Part shown: piece after piece, positions 1 through 7,505 of the stretch
Layout of the letters: every line of letters starts with the position of its first letter
Position numbering within the stretch: the first letter of the stretch is position 1
From: Oscillospiraceae bacterium
GTDB lineage: Bacteria; Bacillota; Clostridia; Oscillospirales; Oscillospiraceae
Reading direction: 5' to 3'
Length of the DNA stretch: 42,446 nt
NCBI GenBank assembly: GCA_017436035.1
Contig: JAFSDV010000013.1
Location: 1 to 42,446 of the forward strand
Translations under genes and position numbers: made by a program
The notes under the pieces: generated by a model
Seen by the model: only the letters and a program-made list of their open reading frames with translations
Databases searched by the model: none
Told to the model about the DNA's origin: nothing

Positions 1-231
1 ATAAATGTTACCGAATGGATTCGGCAAAAGATGTTCAGCACAAAAAACGCCACGAAGTGCTTAACGCAACTCCGGCAAATACCGAGGTTATCATGAAACG
101 CTTGGGGCTACAGCCCGCCAGCGTACACCATACCAAATCTATTTTACCTGCATTGACCTGCAATGTCAAGGATAATTGCGGAAAAAACAAAGCGCGCCGG
201 CAAAAAGTTTCCCGGGTTCTGCCAATGTCCG

Positions 232-260
232 TTGACAACAAATCCCGCCCGTGGTAGAAT
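232..260 (+). promoter_or_regulatory. Sigma-A promoter of tRNA-Leu
   Basis: The -35 box TTGACA (232-237) and -10 box TAGAAT (255-260) are separated by 17 bases and lie about 50 bases before the tRNA. The -35 is a perfect consensus match, as expected for a stable RNA gene. I see no supported gene in the 230 bases before it. Confidence 0.8.
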
Positions 261-310
261 AATTCCAATGCGGACACCGCAACAGAAAGATGTTCCTTAA
301 TTAAATAAAT

Positions 311-393
311 GCGGGCGTGGTGGAATTGGCAGACACGTTGGATTTAGGTTCCAATGGATTTCCGTGCAGGTTCAAGTCCTGTCGCCCGTACCA
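311..393 (+). tRNA. tRNA-Leu (anticodon UAG)
   Basis: An 83-base class II tRNA. The acceptor arm GCGGGCG pairs with CGCCCGU, closed by a G-U pair. The D-loop contains TGGCAGAC. The anticodon stem TTGGA/TCCAA encloses the loop TTTAGGT, giving anticodon UAG, which reads CUN leucine codons. A long variable arm follows, then the T-arm with GGTTCAAGTCC. Discriminator A and the CCA end are encoded. A consensus promoter precedes it and a hairpin follows directly. It borders the accessory region to its right, and tRNA genes are common integration sites. Confidence 0.97.
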
Positions 394-395
394 TA

Positions 396-440
396 TCGAG
401 TGTTCATAACGGATTTAGCCGTTGTGGACACTCGATTTTT
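396..440 (+). terminator. Intrinsic terminator after tRNA-Leu
   Basis: The 16-base arms starting CGAGTGTTC and ending GGACACTCG pair with a few G-U wobbles around the loop ATTTA. They are followed by ATTTTTCTT. It starts three bases after the tRNA CCA. Confidence 0.85.
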
Positions 441-492
441 CTTGATTGTTCCTTACATTTTTGATATAATGAAGATGAAAGGAAGTGATCGC

Positions 493-1404
493 ATGAGAAA
501 AAATCTCGTTAAGTCAGTATGTGTCATCATTTTGACAGTGCTTATACTTTGCAGCGGATGCACCGCAGTCTTACAAGAATTAGAAAATGCAGAAGTTCGC
601 CAAAGTACTGAAGGAATGCTAGATGCCTTGATTGCAAACGACTTCCAAACCGCCTATTCGTTGGTCAATAAGATCTGCGCTGAGGAAGATTTCAAACCTG
701 CATTTACGCAAATGCAGGAGCTTCTTGGAAATGTGGATACCTACGAACTGAAATTACTGTCCATTTACACAAATGTCACTCTAACCAATGGGCAAAAAGT
801 CAGTTCTGTCAGCTCTGTTTATGAAATGACGACCCAAAGCGGTAGAATAATTGTTAGTATTAGAATGGATGACCAAGTTGGTTTGAACAGTTTCTATTTA
901 ACTCCCTATGAAAAAACAGATTATTATTTTACCGGCACGCTGAATAACCTGAAGGATGCCACTGGAGCGCAGTGGGGCTTTCTGCTGCTAAATGTGATTG
1001 CGATCGGTTTCACTGTATTTGCCCTTGTAGATTGCAGCCGCCAAAAAATCAAGAAGAAGGCACTGTGGATTCTGCTGCTACTCCTAGGCTTTGTTTCCCT
1101 TGGTGCAACGATTTCCTCTACAAGCTTCAGACTGAATTTTAATGTAGGGTGGATCACTGCATATTCCGCTTTGATTCGTTATGGATCCGGTGCTGTTATG
1201 CTCCGGCTAATGATACCTGTAGGTACAATCATTTATTTTGCTATGCGGCGTTCTCTGCTAAAGGAAAGTACGCCGGCCATTGTCACTTCCGAAAAAGAAC
1301 CGGAGACTATGGAGGAAGAAATCCCCTCAGATCAGCAACCCAACTCGGTGCTGATGGACGACCAGACAGAGGCTACAACCGATACTCGCCAAGAGCAAGG
1401 ATAA
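493..1404 (+). CDS. Putative lipoprotein with three C-terminal membrane segments
   Basis: 303 residues, function not recognised. The start is the ATG preceded by AAAGGAAGTGATCGC; the frame stays open upstream but runs into the tRNA. The N-terminus MRKNLVK, a hydrophobic stretch and the sequence LCSGC suggest a signal peptide with a weak lipobox. Residues about 30-150 form a soluble domain resembling the small DUF3887/DUF4878-type extracytoplasmic domains (residue turnover region followed by beta strands); this is a loose impression. Three hydrophobic segments follow (LLLNVIAIGFTVFALV, LWILLLLLGFVSLG, MLRLMIPVGTIIYFAM). The last 45 residues are acidic and likely unstructured. The gene is visibly AT-richer than the core genes further right, consistent with acquisition next to the tRNA gene. 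Confidence 0.75.
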   Translation: MRKNLVKSVCVIILTVLILCSGCTAVLQELENAEVRQSTEGMLDALIANDFQTAYSLVNKICAEEDFKPAFTQMQELLGNVDTYELKLLSIYTNVTLTNGQKVSSVSSVYEMTTQSGRIIVSIRMDDQVGLNSFYLTPYEKTDYYFTGTLNNLKDATGAQWGFLLLNVIAIGFTVFALVDCSRQKIKKKALWILLLLLGFVSLGATISSTSFRLNFNVGWITAYSALIRYGSGAVMLRLMIPVGTIIYFAMRRSLLKESTPAIVTSEKEPETMEEEIPSDQQPNSVLMDDQTEATTDTRQEQG

Positions 1405-1600
1405 ACGAGGTTTGTTGACTGCAAAACCCGTTGGTATCACTCACTTTTTGCTTAAATCCTATAAAACAACTCGTACCAAATAAGGATAATCCGAACGCAA
1501 TCTTCCAAGTTGGAGATGTGTTCGGATTTCCCATTTCTATCGATATAATTCAATGAAGCATTTGTCTCCGAAGTGATTAGGTTGAGTCATATTTAAGAAA

Positions 1601-1626
1601 GAAAGCGCCGGCAAACCGACGCTTTC
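1601..1626 (+). terminator. Hairpin, possible terminator in the 1405-1778 gap
   Basis: GAAAGCGCCGG and CCGACGCTTTC form an 11-base stem with one mismatch and a CAAA loop. Only a weak T-run follows (CTGCTTTAT). A second imperfect inverted repeat (TCCGAAC ... GTTCGGA, about 1490-1526) lies earlier in the same 374-base gap. I see no coding signal in the gap. One of these hairpins probably ends transcription of the lipoprotein gene. Confidence 0.5.
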
Positions 1627-1778
1627 CTGCTTTATAAATTGCGATACATTTAAAATTATCTTCAATTAAGGTCAAAATTTAATGGCGTAATTAAAATATA
1701 TTTACATTAGATTCTTTCCCTTTCCGCAGGTCAATGGTTAAATAGCCCTAATTTCTGTGAATATCGCTGAGGATCACA

Positions 1779-2198
1779 CTAATATTCTTGATTCTCTTTT
1801 GATGTTATTGCAGCACAAACAAAGTAAATAATGGAAATAATGAAGTATAAGCAGAACGCAGCTATGGGATATACAAAGAAATCCACGTATTCAGATGCAC
1901 CATCCATCATTCCCTGATAATAGCAGAACAGTCGAATTCCCAGTTTACAACTGGCAAAGACAAGTGTAACGATTCCCATCGTTAAATAACTTTTGCCTTT
2001 ACCATATTCTCGGTTATTGAACAGGGAAAGACCAATTATAAACAGAATTAGATCTGCCGCCGGAAAAATGAATAGTTCAGGCCCATTTGGATATGGGAGT
2101 AGGGCGGTTATACCAAACTTATAACCTATATACAGCAAGGAAAAGCTGTACATAATTGCATGAAATATGACCGCCCATTTTAACAGATTTTTTTTCAT
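1779..2198 (-). CDS. Four-helix integral membrane protein, unknown function
   Basis: 139 residues, not recognised. It begins MKKNLLKWAVIF after AAAGGAAT. An earlier ATG at 2234 overlaps the stop of the upstream gene (TAATG) but has no ribosome-binding site, so I prefer the internal start. Four hydrophobic segments can be seen (around VIFHAIMYSFSLLYIGY, LFIFPAADLILFIIGLS, LTMGIVTLVFASCKLG, VYPIAAFCLYFIISIIYF), joined by short loops. It follows the secreted-protein gene by about 35 bases on the same strand, so the two are likely co-transcribed. Like its neighbour it is AT-rich. Confidence 0.7.
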   Translation of the reverse strand: MKKNLLKWAVIFHAIMYSFSLLYIGYKFGITALLPYPNGPELFIFPAADLILFIIGLSLFNNREYGKGKSYLTMGIVTLVFASCKLGIRLFCYYQGMMDGASEYVDFFVYPIAAFCLYFIISIIYFVCAAITSKENQEY

Positions 2199-2233
2199 AA
2201 ATATAATTCCTTTGCAAAAATTTCCAATTACCA

Positions 2234-4252
2234 TTAGCTCGTTGGATGCATTATTAAATTGTAGTTATAGGGAGTTCCGTATCGAAATGCCTCAAGATAA
2301 TAAATATTTCCTGCCGTTAATGTGATGGTGAGGGTGGCATTCCGATTGTTCGCGCCATCAATATCATCAGTTGCAGAAACAGCAGCAGCGCCAGTAGTCG
2401 CATTGGTAATACGGAAGTGAGGATCGCCGGAACTGCTAGAGGTAGTAAATTGATAAGATCCACTTGTTTGAGGTACAATTCTAATCACATTGGTTTGAGA
2501 ATTGGCAGGAATCGTTACAGTAGTCCTTCCGCTTAGCGAAACATTATTAAGTCGTTTATATGTACCTGTTTCATATGTTCCCGTACAGCGCCCATACTCA
2601 ATTAGTTCACCACTTTCAAACAAGCCAAGAATCAATTCGGTGTCATCTTCAACAACACTAACGGAAATTGACGTAATAACCCGTATCTTATTATAGTTAG
2701 AACCTGATTTACGCGCAATCACATATTTGGCTTCTACATAACCGCCCACATGAATAAGGCGAGGTTCACTTGGGTCAGCAGTAAGCTTAACGGACTGTGA
2801 TTTTATAAGATTTCCATATTCTTCGATCTGATCGGTACTGTTTGTTTTCAATGTACTGATGTTCAACTCATTATTAAACTCATACGGTCTAGCATAAAAG
2901 TAGTGTTGATTGCCAAATCCATTATAAACATCATGCGCATAAGAGAATACGCTTAAACCAGTTCCAAGATAAGGGACAAACCCTAGTGCAAACATAGCCG
3001 TATCGGCGGCAAAACTTCCATTCTTTTTCTTAAGTCCAACACCACTCGCATTGACTCTCGTCTGAATCATGAAAGCTCCGTCATCTTCGCTTGGTACATA
3101 TCCGCTATCGCTTGGATTTAAAGCAGTAGGATTATCTAAACTGAATTTAAATCCTACATCTTTCAAGAAATACTCAGGAAAATCGTAATGCAAATGCGGG
3201 AAAACTACGCGGGATAACGATGGATCCACATCTGACGACAATGAATTGGCATAGGCAGCTCGGTATTTATACTGAAATAGTGGTGTGACCTTAGATGAGC
3301 CAGTCTCTGTCGTTGTAAAACTAGGTGTAGAATGGGTTATGTCAAACACCAACACATCCACAGCATAGTCACTGGGGGCAATGGTATCCACAACGACACG
3401 AATAAAGAATCCGTACTCTTTACCTACATATATATGCTCGCCTAAGATAAAACACAGTTCCTTAGGAATAATGTTGACAATGGGATCGTCTGTGATCGTC
3501 CAATCATCCTCAAGAAAATATTCACCAAAATAATTACTCTCATATGAGTGTATTATTCCATCAGTGTTGGTGTATGAATCGTAGGAATTAGCAGCGACGT
3601 TATTAAGTGCATAGGGCATCACAGGAGGATTATTTTCCACACCGCCGCCATTAGAGTTGCTGGCAGCTTGATTCTCAAAGGTACCGTGTGTATGCACTCT
3701 ACCAGAAGCCTTCAACCTCTGAGAAACCGCATCCGTTCCCAAACATATTTCAACGGAATCCTCTGTAAAGTAAAGAAATTGCTCTTGCGTAAGAGACACC
3801 ATAATATTATACAATTTGTTTTCTGCATCAACCGCATAGTGTACATGAATGGAGTAAACAGGACCATCTTCGATATATAAGCCAATATAAGCAAAATTAC
3901 TTGTCTGATCTGGATCTTTCGATACATCAGCCTGATAAAAACGCAAATTACCACTTTGATCTACTATTTTATAGTAGTCAAAAGAAGGTATAGGAACAAT
4001 GTTGTCACCGAATTCGATAGTGGCAACTCCACCCATAATTGAAACAGCACCAGTGACGCTTTCAATCAGAAAATTCCCTGCATCAGGAGCTGTGTAGCTA
4101 TAGCTACCTTCGCTGGATAAAACCACATTTTCAAGTTCATGCAACATGTTGCTTTCTGCAACTTTCGCATCGGAATCCGATACTGCAAAAGTTGTTGTTG
4201 CCGTGGAAAAAAGTAAAACAAACACTAAAAATAGAGAACAAAGTTTTTTCAT
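2234..4252 (-). CDS. Large secreted protein with C-terminal PPC-like beta domain
   Basis: 672 residues. The start MKKLCSLF follows GGGAGGT at good spacing. A signal peptide (hydrophobic LFLVFVLLFSTATTTFA) indicates export. The central part, about residues 40-560, has no motif I recognise; it is rich in Asp, Asn, Ser and Tyr, as in extracellular beta-rich proteins, and has one hydrophobic Gly/Ala stretch near residue 430. The last ~100 residues (NVIRIVPQTSGSYQF ... ATLTITLTAGNIYYLEAFRYG) resemble bacterial pre-peptidase C-terminal (PPC) domains, which are often appended to secreted enzymes and surface proteins. No LPXTG anchor is seen, so it is probably released or loosely surface-bound. No catalytic domain was identified. 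Confidence 0.75.
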   Translation of the reverse strand: MKKLCSLFLVFVLLFSTATTTFAVSDSDAKVAESNMLHELENVVLSSEGSYSYTAPDAGNFLIESVTGAVSIMGGVATIEFGDNIVPIPSFDYYKIVDQSGNLRFYQADVSKDPDQTSNFAYIGLYIEDGPVYSIHVHYAVDAENKLYNIMVSLTQEQFLYFTEDSVEICLGTDAVSQRLKASGRVHTHGTFENQAASNSNGGGVENNPPVMPYALNNVAANSYDSYTNTDGIIHSYESNYFGEYFLEDDWTITDDPIVNIIPKELCFILGEHIYVGKEYGFFIRVVVDTIAPSDYAVDVLVFDITHSTPSFTTTETGSSKVTPLFQYKYRAAYANSLSSDVDPSLSRVVFPHLHYDFPEYFLKDVGFKFSLDNPTALNPSDSGYVPSEDDGAFMIQTRVNASGVGLKKKNGSFAADTAMFALGFVPYLGTGLSVFSYAHDVYNGFGNQHYFYARPYEFNNELNISTLKTNSTDQIEEYGNLIKSQSVKLTADPSEPRLIHVGGYVEAKYVIARKSGSNYNKIRVITSISVSVVEDDTELILGLFESGELIEYGRCTGTYETGTYKRLNNVSLSGRTTVTIPANSQTNVIRIVPQTSGSYQFTTSSSSGDPHFRITNATTGAAAVSATDDIDGANNRNATLTITLTAGNIYYLEAFRYGTPYNYNLIMHPTS

Positions 4253-4305
4253 CAAAAATACCTCCCCATCATTATGCGTCGTCGTATACATTATTCATAA
4301 AAAGT

Positions 4306-4353
4306 AGATAAAAAGCGCATAAACCACTGCTTAAAGCATCTGGTTCATGCGCT
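4306..4353 (-). terminator. Terminator downstream of the conjugative-element remnant
   Basis: On the minus strand AGCGCATGAACCA pairs with TGGTTTATGCGCT (13 bases, one G-U) and is followed by TTTTTATC. It lies between the FtsK-like genes and the secreted-protein gene and would insulate them. The rest of the 4253-4659 gap is AT-rich with no visible gene. Confidence 0.75.
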
Positions 4354-4611
4354 CATATGAATGATTTTGATTTGTCCTCTCCACAACTGGGGACTGCACC
4401 AAAATCGTGTATAGCATAAACCAAAATGCTTACGGATAAAACGATACATGATGTTATCTCCAATCATACAAAAATGTCAGACAGAATTATACTATCTGCA
4501 ATTCAAGTATATCTTAACAACAGCAGAAAAGCAATAGAATTACAAAAATCTAATGTAAAATTTTTATGAATATTGAAATAATAATGCAATTTCTTTCTTA
4601 AAACATATGGT

Positions 4612-4647
4612 GCGAGCTTGCAGTAATTATATAAGCTGCAAACTCGC
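4612..4647. repeat. Inverted repeat after the FtsK-like operon
   Basis: GCGAGCTTGCAG and CTGCAAACTCGC form a 12-base stem with one wobble and a 12-base AT loop. There is no T-run on either side. It sits 12 bases past the stop of the 51-residue gene, so it may protect the 3' end of the message or be a weak terminator. Confidence 0.6.
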
Positions 4648-4659
4648 TACCGTAACGAT

Positions 4660-4815
4660 TTATTCCTCCTTTTTTGCTTTCCACTCTGCAAATTCCTTTT
4701 GTCCTTCCTCGCTCTCAAAGAACGCTTGAATCTGCGGGAGCAGGATACGGGCAAGGGCTTCCACTTCGTGGAGAGGGATGCCTGTGCCGTGGTCATTGGG
4801 TTTCTTCTTTGCCAT
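4660..4815 (-). CDS. Small conjugative-element protein (51 aa)
   Basis: 51 residues, starting MAKKKPNDHG after GAGGTG at 7 bases. It is strongly charged: a basic head, a predicted amphipathic helix (VEALARILLPQIQAFFES) and an acidic/lysine tail ending KAKKEE. It starts 13 bases after the FtsK-like stop, so the two form one transcript. I recall similar tiny proteins beside FtsK-like genes in mobile elements of Clostridia, but no function is known to me. Confidence 0.7.
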   Translation of the reverse strand: MAKKKPNDHGTGIPLHEVEALARILLPQIQAFFESEEGQKEFAEWKAKKEE

Positions 4816-4828
4816 AGGAACACCTCTG

Positions 4829-6127
4829 TCACAGACTTTCCTCGTTACAGAGATACCCCTGGAACACTGTACCGTCGTGGAGCAGGAAACGGCCCCGTGC
4901 ATCTTTGGGGATCTGCTCCGCAGCCGCCGTACTGTCCAAAATGATTTGGGACAGCACATTGTCAGCTCTGCCACATACCCGGCAGTCAATGTTGTTCCGA
5001 ATCTGACCGGAAAGGATATTGGCATCCGGGCGCTGTGTGGCAAGAATCAGATGGATACCAAAAGCACGACCCTGTCGGGCCATGACTGCCAGCTTACTTT
5101 CGATCTGGCTGACAAGCTCCTTCTGCTCCTTATTTAGTCCTGTTTTATCCAGCACTTCTGCAACTTCATCACAGGCGAAAATATACCGCTTTAGGGCTGA
5201 TCCAGTAGCTTTGTTATACTGGCTGATATTCGGACATTCGGATTCCCGGAAAAGGCTTTTGCGCCTTTCCAGCTCGTTCACAAGCTCCGTCAGCAGTGCC
5301 AGCAGATTTGTTTCCTCAAAGCACATCCGGCAGTTTTTATGCCACACGGCAGGAAAGTCCACACCGCCCTTAAAATCCGCAATACAGACGATTGCACCCT
5401 TGCGGATTGCCTGCATAAGCAGTAGCTTCAGCAGGACACTCTTACCGGAGCCGGTGGAGCCGCCAAGCAGGATATGGGGGATATGCGCCAGATTCACTTT
5501 GACAGGCCCAAGGAAGCCTTCACCCAGCACCAACTCAAAGTCAGTCTGGGAAAGACAGCTATCTTTCCATTCCAGCAGTTCCGGCAAGTCAGTTCGGGCA
5601 GGAACAGTATGGAGCAGAATGCGGCTTTTGCCTTTGCTGTATTTCACTTTAACAACGGAAACATCCAGAGCCGCTTCAATGGAAGATTGCTTATCCTGCC
5701 AAGTAACCAGTGGAATGCTCTGACTGCGGAACTCCCATATTGTAACATGGTTGTTTTCCTTATCTCGGTACTTACGGAGCAGCACAGGCACCATACCAGC
5801 ATGGTTTACAAGGCCAATGCTCTGCAGCTGATCCTGGGCTGCTTTCTTCCCAAACGGGTATACCAACAGGAACACAATCACTCCACCACCAAGCAGCAGA
5901 TATGTGGTCATACTGTTTTCCAGTACCAGTTTCAGTATGGGAGAAAGCAGCACCATATTATCACCGGCAGATCGAATTGCACCTTGCTTACACCATACCC
6001 AGATAAAACCTGCAAGGTACAGCAGGAGAAAAACCAGTTTCACAGACTTGTCAGCACCGCAGATACCGCTGAACAGATTTCTCCGTTCCATTCTCCGCTT
6101 AAAACGGAATTTCTCATTCTGTGTCAC
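4829..6127 (-). CDS. FtsK/SpoIIIE-type DNA translocase of a conjugative element
   Basis: 432 residues. It starts at GTG, preceded by GGAGG at 8 bases. Two membrane segments lie near residues 31-46 and 74-91. The C-terminal half is an FtsK/SpoIIIE ATPase domain with Walker A GGSTGSGKS (222-230), Walker B IFACDE (316-321) and the conserved ILATQRPD. In Tn916- and Tn1549-like elements, proteins of this size (Orf21-like) act as coupling proteins that feed DNA to the transfer machinery. The length looks near complete. Its start overlaps the end of the Rep remnant by 14 bases, the usual order in such elements. No relaxase, type IV secretion or integrase genes accompany it, so the element cannot move on its own. 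Confidence 0.88.
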   Translation of the reverse strand: MTQNEKFRFKRRMERRNLFSGICGADKSVKLVFLLLYLAGFIWVWCKQGAIRSAGDNMVLLSPILKLVLENSMTTYLLLGGGVIVFLLVYPFGKKAAQDQLQSIGLVNHAGMVPVLLRKYRDKENNHVTIWEFRSQSIPLVTWQDKQSSIEAALDVSVVKVKYSKGKSRILLHTVPARTDLPELLEWKDSCLSQTDFELVLGEGFLGPVKVNLAHIPHILLGGSTGSGKSVLLKLLLMQAIRKGAIVCIADFKGGVDFPAVWHKNCRMCFEETNLLALLTELVNELERRKSLFRESECPNISQYNKATGSALKRYIFACDEVAEVLDKTGLNKEQKELVSQIESKLAVMARQGRAFGIHLILATQRPDANILSGQIRNNIDCRVCGRADNVLSQIILDSTAAAEQIPKDARGRFLLHDGTVFQGYLCNEESL

Positions 6128-6449
6128 AGGTGTTTCCTCCTTTCACAATCTCCCAGACTGACCCGTCAGCCATATACTGGGTGACATTATGGATACGGCG
6201 CAGAAACGCTTTCCAAGTTTCCGGCCTGTCGATCTGCTCTATTCGGTACTGCTTGTCCAACGGGATATTGCTGGTGATATACACCTTCGTATAACAGGCA
6301 GTGCGGTCACTGTACCGAGCAGGAAGGAGGAGAGGATAAACATCCAGATAGTTGAGCATATCTTCAATAGGTATCTGGCTGTTGAATTCCTCAAATACCA
6401 ACACATCCTGTCCGTTATATCCGTCAAAGGAAATACCTCTAGATGCCCG
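6114..6449 (-). pseudogene. Rep (superfamily 3 helicase) remnant, 5' end missing
   Basis: The reading frame opens at a TAA (6450-6452) and has no proper start. The translated remnant contains the SF3 helicase block ISFDGYNGQDVLVFEEF (Walker B with VFEEF), then PLLLPARYSDR and the motif C-like KVYITSN, followed by an ordinary C-terminus. This matches the end of replication initiators found in rolling-circle plasmids and in conjugative elements, where Rep lies just before the FtsK-like gene. The nicking domain and Walker A are absent. A GTG at 6404 could make about 96 residues, but that product would lack the nucleotide-binding loop. Confidence 0.8.
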
Positions 6450-6474
6450 TTAATTGGTGATCCGGCAGATGGAT

Positions 6475-6591
6475 TTAGGATCGTGCTTCTGGTAGATTCA
6501 GTTGTTGAAAATCCCGAGAATTGATAGCTTGATCCACTACGTTTTGGATGTCCCGGCCCAGGCTATCCCAATTCCGATTGCTATGCGCCAT
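6475..6591 (-). pseudogene. 5' stub of an XpaC-like gene
   Basis: 38 codons starting MAHSNRNWDSLGRDIQ after GAAGGAAGC. The stub runs to FQQLN and then goes out of homology to an early stop. The pattern (tryptophan, LGRDIQNVVDQAI, DFQQLN) resembles the N-terminus of Firmicutes proteins annotated as XpaC/5-bromo-4-chloroindolyl phosphate hydrolysis family. The loss of similarity near 6495, right beside the truncated Rep, points to a deletion or insertion junction. An extended -10 (TGCTATAAT, 6630-6638 on this strand) could be its promoter. The family call is from memory and moderate. Confidence 0.5.
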
Positions 6592-6664
6592 GCTTGCAAC
6601 AGCTTCCTTCTGTCCTAATTTTGTTTTTTATTATAGCATGATATAATATGAAAAATACGGGCAC

Positions 6665-6704
6665 TTTTTAACGCTCTTTCTCTATTTTTAACGCTCTTTC
6701 TCTA
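6665..6704. repeat. Perfect 20-base tandem duplication
   Basis: TTTTTAACGCTCTTTCTCTA occurs twice head to tail (6665-6684 and 6685-6704) with no mismatch, then three more bases of a third copy. It lies between the XpaC-like stub and the DUF3892 gene, downstream of a possible plus-strand extended -10 (TGATATAAT, 6639-6647). It could be a paired operator or a simple slippage product. Confidence 0.85.
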
Positions 6705-6767
6705 TTTGCATTTAATCTGCATACTATTTTCTTTGACGCAAAAACTAGAGCAAAAGGAGTGGTTTTT

Positions 6768-7055
6768 ATGGACAGGCAAAAACTTGTAAAGCAGACATTG
6801 GATCAGATTCCCCAGGTGAACGCCAATGCAAAACAGATCGTCGGTCTTGTAAAAGAAGGCGGCAGGATCACCGGCTATCAGCTTTCCGACAATTCCATTG
6901 TAGAAAAACAGCAGGCAGTAAATATGGCAAAACAGGGACAAATCGCCGGCGTTGGCATTGCCCACCGGGGAGATACCGAATATCTGAAATCCATCCCCGA
7001 CGGCAGTGAAAACAACAACCTCGGCAACCTCCCCTCGGTGTCACCTCAATACTAA
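6768..7055 (+). CDS. DUF3892-like small protein
   Basis: 95 residues. The ATG follows AAAAGGAG; an in-frame GTG nine bases earlier lies on the ribosome-binding site and is rejected. The pattern of lysine-rich start, ITGYQLSDNSIVEKQQAVNMAKQGQIAGVG and a later DTEYLKSIPDG is that of DUF3892, a domain with no assigned function that seems to form a small beta-rich fold. The gene is single and ends in a strong terminator seven bases after the stop. It faces away from the XpaC-like stub across a 176-base spacer that holds the tandem repeat. Confidence 0.75.
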   Translation: MDRQKLVKQTLDQIPQVNANAKQIVGLVKEGGRITGYQLSDNSIVEKQQAVNMAKQGQIAGVGIAHRGDTEYLKSIPDGSENNNLGNLPSVSPQY

Positions 7056-7061
7056 ACAGCA

Positions 7062-7096
7062 GAGCCGGCAGCTTTGATTGCTGCCGGCTCATTTTA
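7062..7096 (+). terminator. Terminator of the DUF3892 gene
   Basis: GAGCCGGCAGC and GCTGCCGGCTC form a perfect 11-base stem with loop TTTGATT, then ATTTTAA. The T-run is short. Confidence 0.8.
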
Positions 7097-7175
7097 AGCC
7101 GCTTATCCGTAACATCGGCAAGCCTGCCAAAAACTCCCGAAACTCATTGAATTTCCCAAACATTACCCAGATCAT
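7089..7175 (-). CDS. Possible 28-residue peptide, weak
   Basis: A short frame MIWVMFGKFNEFREFLAGLP from an ATG about 20 bases after an AGGAGG. The spacing is too long for normal initiation and the end overlaps the DUF3892 terminator. It is listed only because it follows two better-supported tiny ORFs on the same strand. It could be chance. Confidence 0.2.
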   Translation of the reverse strand: MIWVMFGKFNEFREFLAGLPMLRISGLK

Positions 7176-7206
7176 TTGATGCCGGGTTTTTATAACCTCC
7201 TATCAA

Positions 7207-7293
7207 TTACTTCTTCTCTTTGATCTTGCCGAACATCATTGCCAGCGGAACAATCATACATAAGCAAAAAATCAACCAATATTGTAGTTCAAT
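7207..7293 (-). CDS. Tiny membrane peptide, probable ATT start
   Basis: 28 codons ending in MMFGKIKEKK after a hydrophobic stretch YWLIFCLCMIVPLAMMF, so one membrane helix with a basic tail. An AGGAG lies six bases before the codon ATT, and no ATG, GTG or TTG falls at that spacing in this frame. The other frame from the nearby TTG stops after six codons. The ORF starts seven bases past the stop of the next tiny peptide, sharing a similar layout, so translational coupling is plausible. Alternatives are a decayed gene or a start at the internal TTG. Confidence 0.45.
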   Translation of the reverse strand: MELQYWLIFCLCMIVPLAMMFGKIKEKK

Positions 7294-7299
7294 TTCTCC

Positions 7300-7380
7300 T
7301 TACTTATACTTGTCGGCGAGGCTGAAGATCACAGCCAAAGGAATGTAAAAAATGATACCTACGATGATTAATGCAACCAT
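7300..7380 (-). CDS. 26-residue single-helix membrane peptide
   Basis: MVALIIVGIIFYIPLAVIFS followed by LADKYK: one hydrophobic helix and a charged C-terminus. The ATG is preceded by AAAAGGAGG at eight bases, a very strong site for such a short frame. It is too short for most gene finders. I do not recognise a family. KdpF-like size and shape come to mind, but no kdp genes are near. The stretch 7381-7505 upstream contains AAGGGGGC and no other gene. Confidence 0.6.
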   Translation of the reverse strand: MVALIIVGIIFYIPLAVIFSLADKYK

Positions 7381-7505
7381 TTTAATTGCCTCCTTTTCCC
7401 CAAGGGGGCTTTTTCTGCCGTTTGGTAGCCTTAAAATACCGATTGCTGCATTTTTAAGCATTTTTGTCCCCAGTATGATACAATAGCCCTACTGGAGGTG
7501 GACCT

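Noticed and set aside
15..277. Overlapping 80-codon frames on both strands before the tRNA
   Set aside because: They cross the consensus tRNA promoter, lack ribosome-binding sites and show no protein-like pattern.
364..492. An upstream extension of the lipoprotein gene
   Set aside because: It begins inside the tRNA and reads through its terminator; the ATG at 493 has a clear ribosome-binding site and signal peptide.
4778..6184. Plus-strand frames opposite the FtsK-like gene
   Set aside because: They are shadows of the FtsK-like gene, which has intact Walker motifs and a good start.
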